DNA from: Erythrobacter crassostreae
GTDB lineage: Bacteria; Pseudomonadota; Alphaproteobacteria; Sphingomonadales; Sphingomonadaceae
Length of the DNA: 64,000 nt
Assembly (NCBI RefSeq): GCF_019204045.1
Contig: NZ_JAGSPC010000001.1
Span: forward strand, 248,001 to 312,000
Reading direction: 5' to 3'
Program-made: the position numbers and the translations under genes
Part shown: piece after piece, positions 63,162-64,000 of the stretch
Layout of the letters: each line of letters starts with the position of its first letter
Position numbering within the stretch: the first letter of the stretch is position 1
Notes under the pieces: generated by a model
What the model was told of the DNA's origin: nothing
What the model saw: only the letters and a program-made list of their open reading frames with translations
Database searches by the model: none

Positions 63162-63967
63162 CGGTCAATCTCGATGCGGTATGCATCGCGGAGTAGGTCG
63201 AAAGCGCGCTCTTTCCGCTCGGCTACCTGCGCGCTTCTCCAGTCGTTTGAGAGTTGCTGGCGCAGCGCATCAAAGCCGGTTTCGCCCGCGCTGCGTTCAC
63301 GCAGGCGCACAATGTGCCAGCCAAATCCGGATCGCAGAGGCCCCCGCCAGTCCTCGCCTGTTTCCAGCGCGGCCAATACTCCGCTAAATTCCTCGCCAAA
63401 CTGCGCGCGAATGTCCCGCTGCGAGGCTGATTTCATGGTGGGAGGCAGGCTGATCGCCTCTCCAATGCCCTGCCAGCCGTCCGACCCTAAAACCCGCCCC
63501 AAAGCAGCTTCAGCGGCAGTCTTGTCCGTGAAATAGAGCTGATCAAAGCTGGAATTGAGCGCGGTTTGATACCGCTCTTTGTTGTCGTCCAAAAACGCCT
63601 GCAGCGTCGCGTCGTCAGGCTCCGCCATTTCGGCGGCGGCGCCCGCAGCCATATCCATCTTGCTAACCAGCCGCCGCCGGACAATTGCGTCGTCTTGATC
63701 CAGTCCAAGCCGCAACGCTTCTCGGTAGAGAACTTCATCACGCACATATTGCTCAATCTGCGCGTCAAGCTCGGCATCTGTTGGCGAGCGGCCCATCGTC
63801 CGCTCAAATTGCAGCGCAAGCTCCGCCTGAGCATTTCGATCCACGTCGATCACGCGCGATGAAGGATCGACTGCCGTGCCGCCCGTCCACGCGAAAAATG
63901 CATAGACCAGTGCGCCTGCGATCAGGAAATGGACCAGAGGTTCACGGGTCCAGCGCGGCATTGTCAT
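63158..63967 (-). CDS. Parvulin-like (PpiC-type) peptidyl-prolyl isomerase
   Basis: A 269-residue membrane-anchored protein. One helix (LVHFLIAGALVYAFFAW) is followed by a SurA-like N-domain (QFERTMGRSPTDAELDAQIEQYV and RDEVLYREALRLGLDQDD) and a parvulin domain near 140-240 (AQFGEEFSGVLAALETGEDWRGPLRSGFGWHIVRL). It would assist folding of periplasmic or outer-membrane proteins. The ATG overlaps a possible upstream stop by three bases, and hupE is coupled downstream. Confidence 0.88.
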   Translation of the reverse strand: MTMPRWTREPLVHFLIAGALVYAFFAWTGGTAVDPSSRVIDVDRNAQAELALQFERTMGRSPTDAELDAQIEQYVRDEVLYREALRLGLDQDDAIVRRRLVSKMDMAAGAAAEMAEPDDATLQAFLDDNKERYQTALNSSFDQLYFTDKTAAEAALGRVLGSDGWQGIGEAISLPPTMKSASQRDIRAQFGEEFSGVLAALETGEDWRGPLRSGFGWHIVRLRERSAGETGFDALRQQLSNDWRSAQVAERKERAFDLLRDAYRIEIDR

Positions 63968-64000
63968 GGGGCCGGCCTCAGGCGCTTGGTCTGAGCCAGA
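63966..64000 (-). CDS. Possible 3' end of an upstream coupled gene
   Basis: On the minus strand an open frame ends LAQTKRLRPAP then TGA, the stop overlapping the PPIase ATG. Related clusters often have a DUF3604 gene here. Only 11 codons are visible, so it cannot be identified. Confidence 0.25.

Noticed and set aside
1-64000. tRNA genes, rRNA, CRISPR arrays, insertion sequences
   Set aside because: I looked for T-loop-like sequences, regular spaced repeats and transposase frames and found none that hold up.
1-64000. EcfG-type general stress promoters (GGAAC-N16-CGTT)
   Set aside because: The GGAAC matches I saw are inside genes or lack the downstream part at the right distance.

Overview
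The window is a piece of chromosome from an alphaproteobacterium, most likely a sphingomonad of the Erythrobacteraceae type. The signs are a G+C content near 58% by eye, a 41-residue L36 protein, a CC_3452-type small secreted protein, a UPF0262 protein, the TIM44-like/mltA/smr operon facing secB, and the dut-coaBC, ubiB-ubiE, mutM, rpsT, dnaA neighbourhood. It is almost entirely housekeeping DNA with tight gene packing. I see no rRNA, tRNA, CRISPR array, prophage or insertion sequence.

Layout. 1-3100: the end of ahpF, then katG, an oxidative-stress pair with a LysR-type dyad between them. 3.1-8.0 kb: a membrane LytTR regulator divergent from a DUF2306 membrane protein, then the smr/mltA/TIM44-like operon facing secB. 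8.0-11.5 kb: murJ, trpS and a DUF4136 lipoprotein. 11.5-20.9 kb: the dnaA neighbourhood (dut, coaBC, DUF4345, ubiB, ubiE, mutM, rpsT, dnaA, moeB), with strong palindromes on both sides of dnaA. 20.9-30.6 kb: DUF202, yaaA, a low-G+C secreted protein, cobB, dapB, an unknown membrane protein, nth, rraB, and on the minus strand a gst/S1-P1 nuclease/dapE/gltP run. 30.6-34.4 kb: the classic rpmH-rnpA-yidD-yidC-engB operon on the minus strand; an uncommon three-copy repeat lies beyond its end. 34.4-43.8 kb: a ClpP-fold periplasmic protein, comM, a membrane cyclic-nucleotide-type protein, a TonB-like protein, recQ, an HxlR regulator with a palindromic operator candidate, a HAD hydrolase, rpmJ and galE.

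43.9-57.0 kb: an envelope/proteolysis run (DUF4136-like lipoprotein, M14 carboxypeptidase, Ste24-like M48 protease, DUF4197), cdd with a degenerate GH25 protein and a UPF0262 protein, dnaB, cardiolipin synthase, rpoZ, an orphan ParA-like ATPase, DUF3667 and ftsH with an RpoH-type promoter candidate. 57.1-62.2 kb: a self-contained tripartite exporter (TetR, permease, ATPase, HlyD adaptor, outer-membrane lipoprotein) with a palindromic operator. 62.2-64.0 kb: HupE/UreJ-like and parvulin-like genes continuing off the right edge.

I did not find a clear new defence or mobile system. The least explained signals are the TGTCCTACA repeat cluster near 30.7 kb, the palindromes flanking dnaA, a hairpin series in the rpmH-rnpA region, the lipoprotein/M14/M48 operon, a GH25-like protein that has lost its usual catalytic residues, and a 12-base motif shared by two envelope-gene promoters. 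Start sites were moved from the longest reading frame wherever a ribosome-binding site or a neighbour's overlap favoured another codon; the reasons are in each entry.
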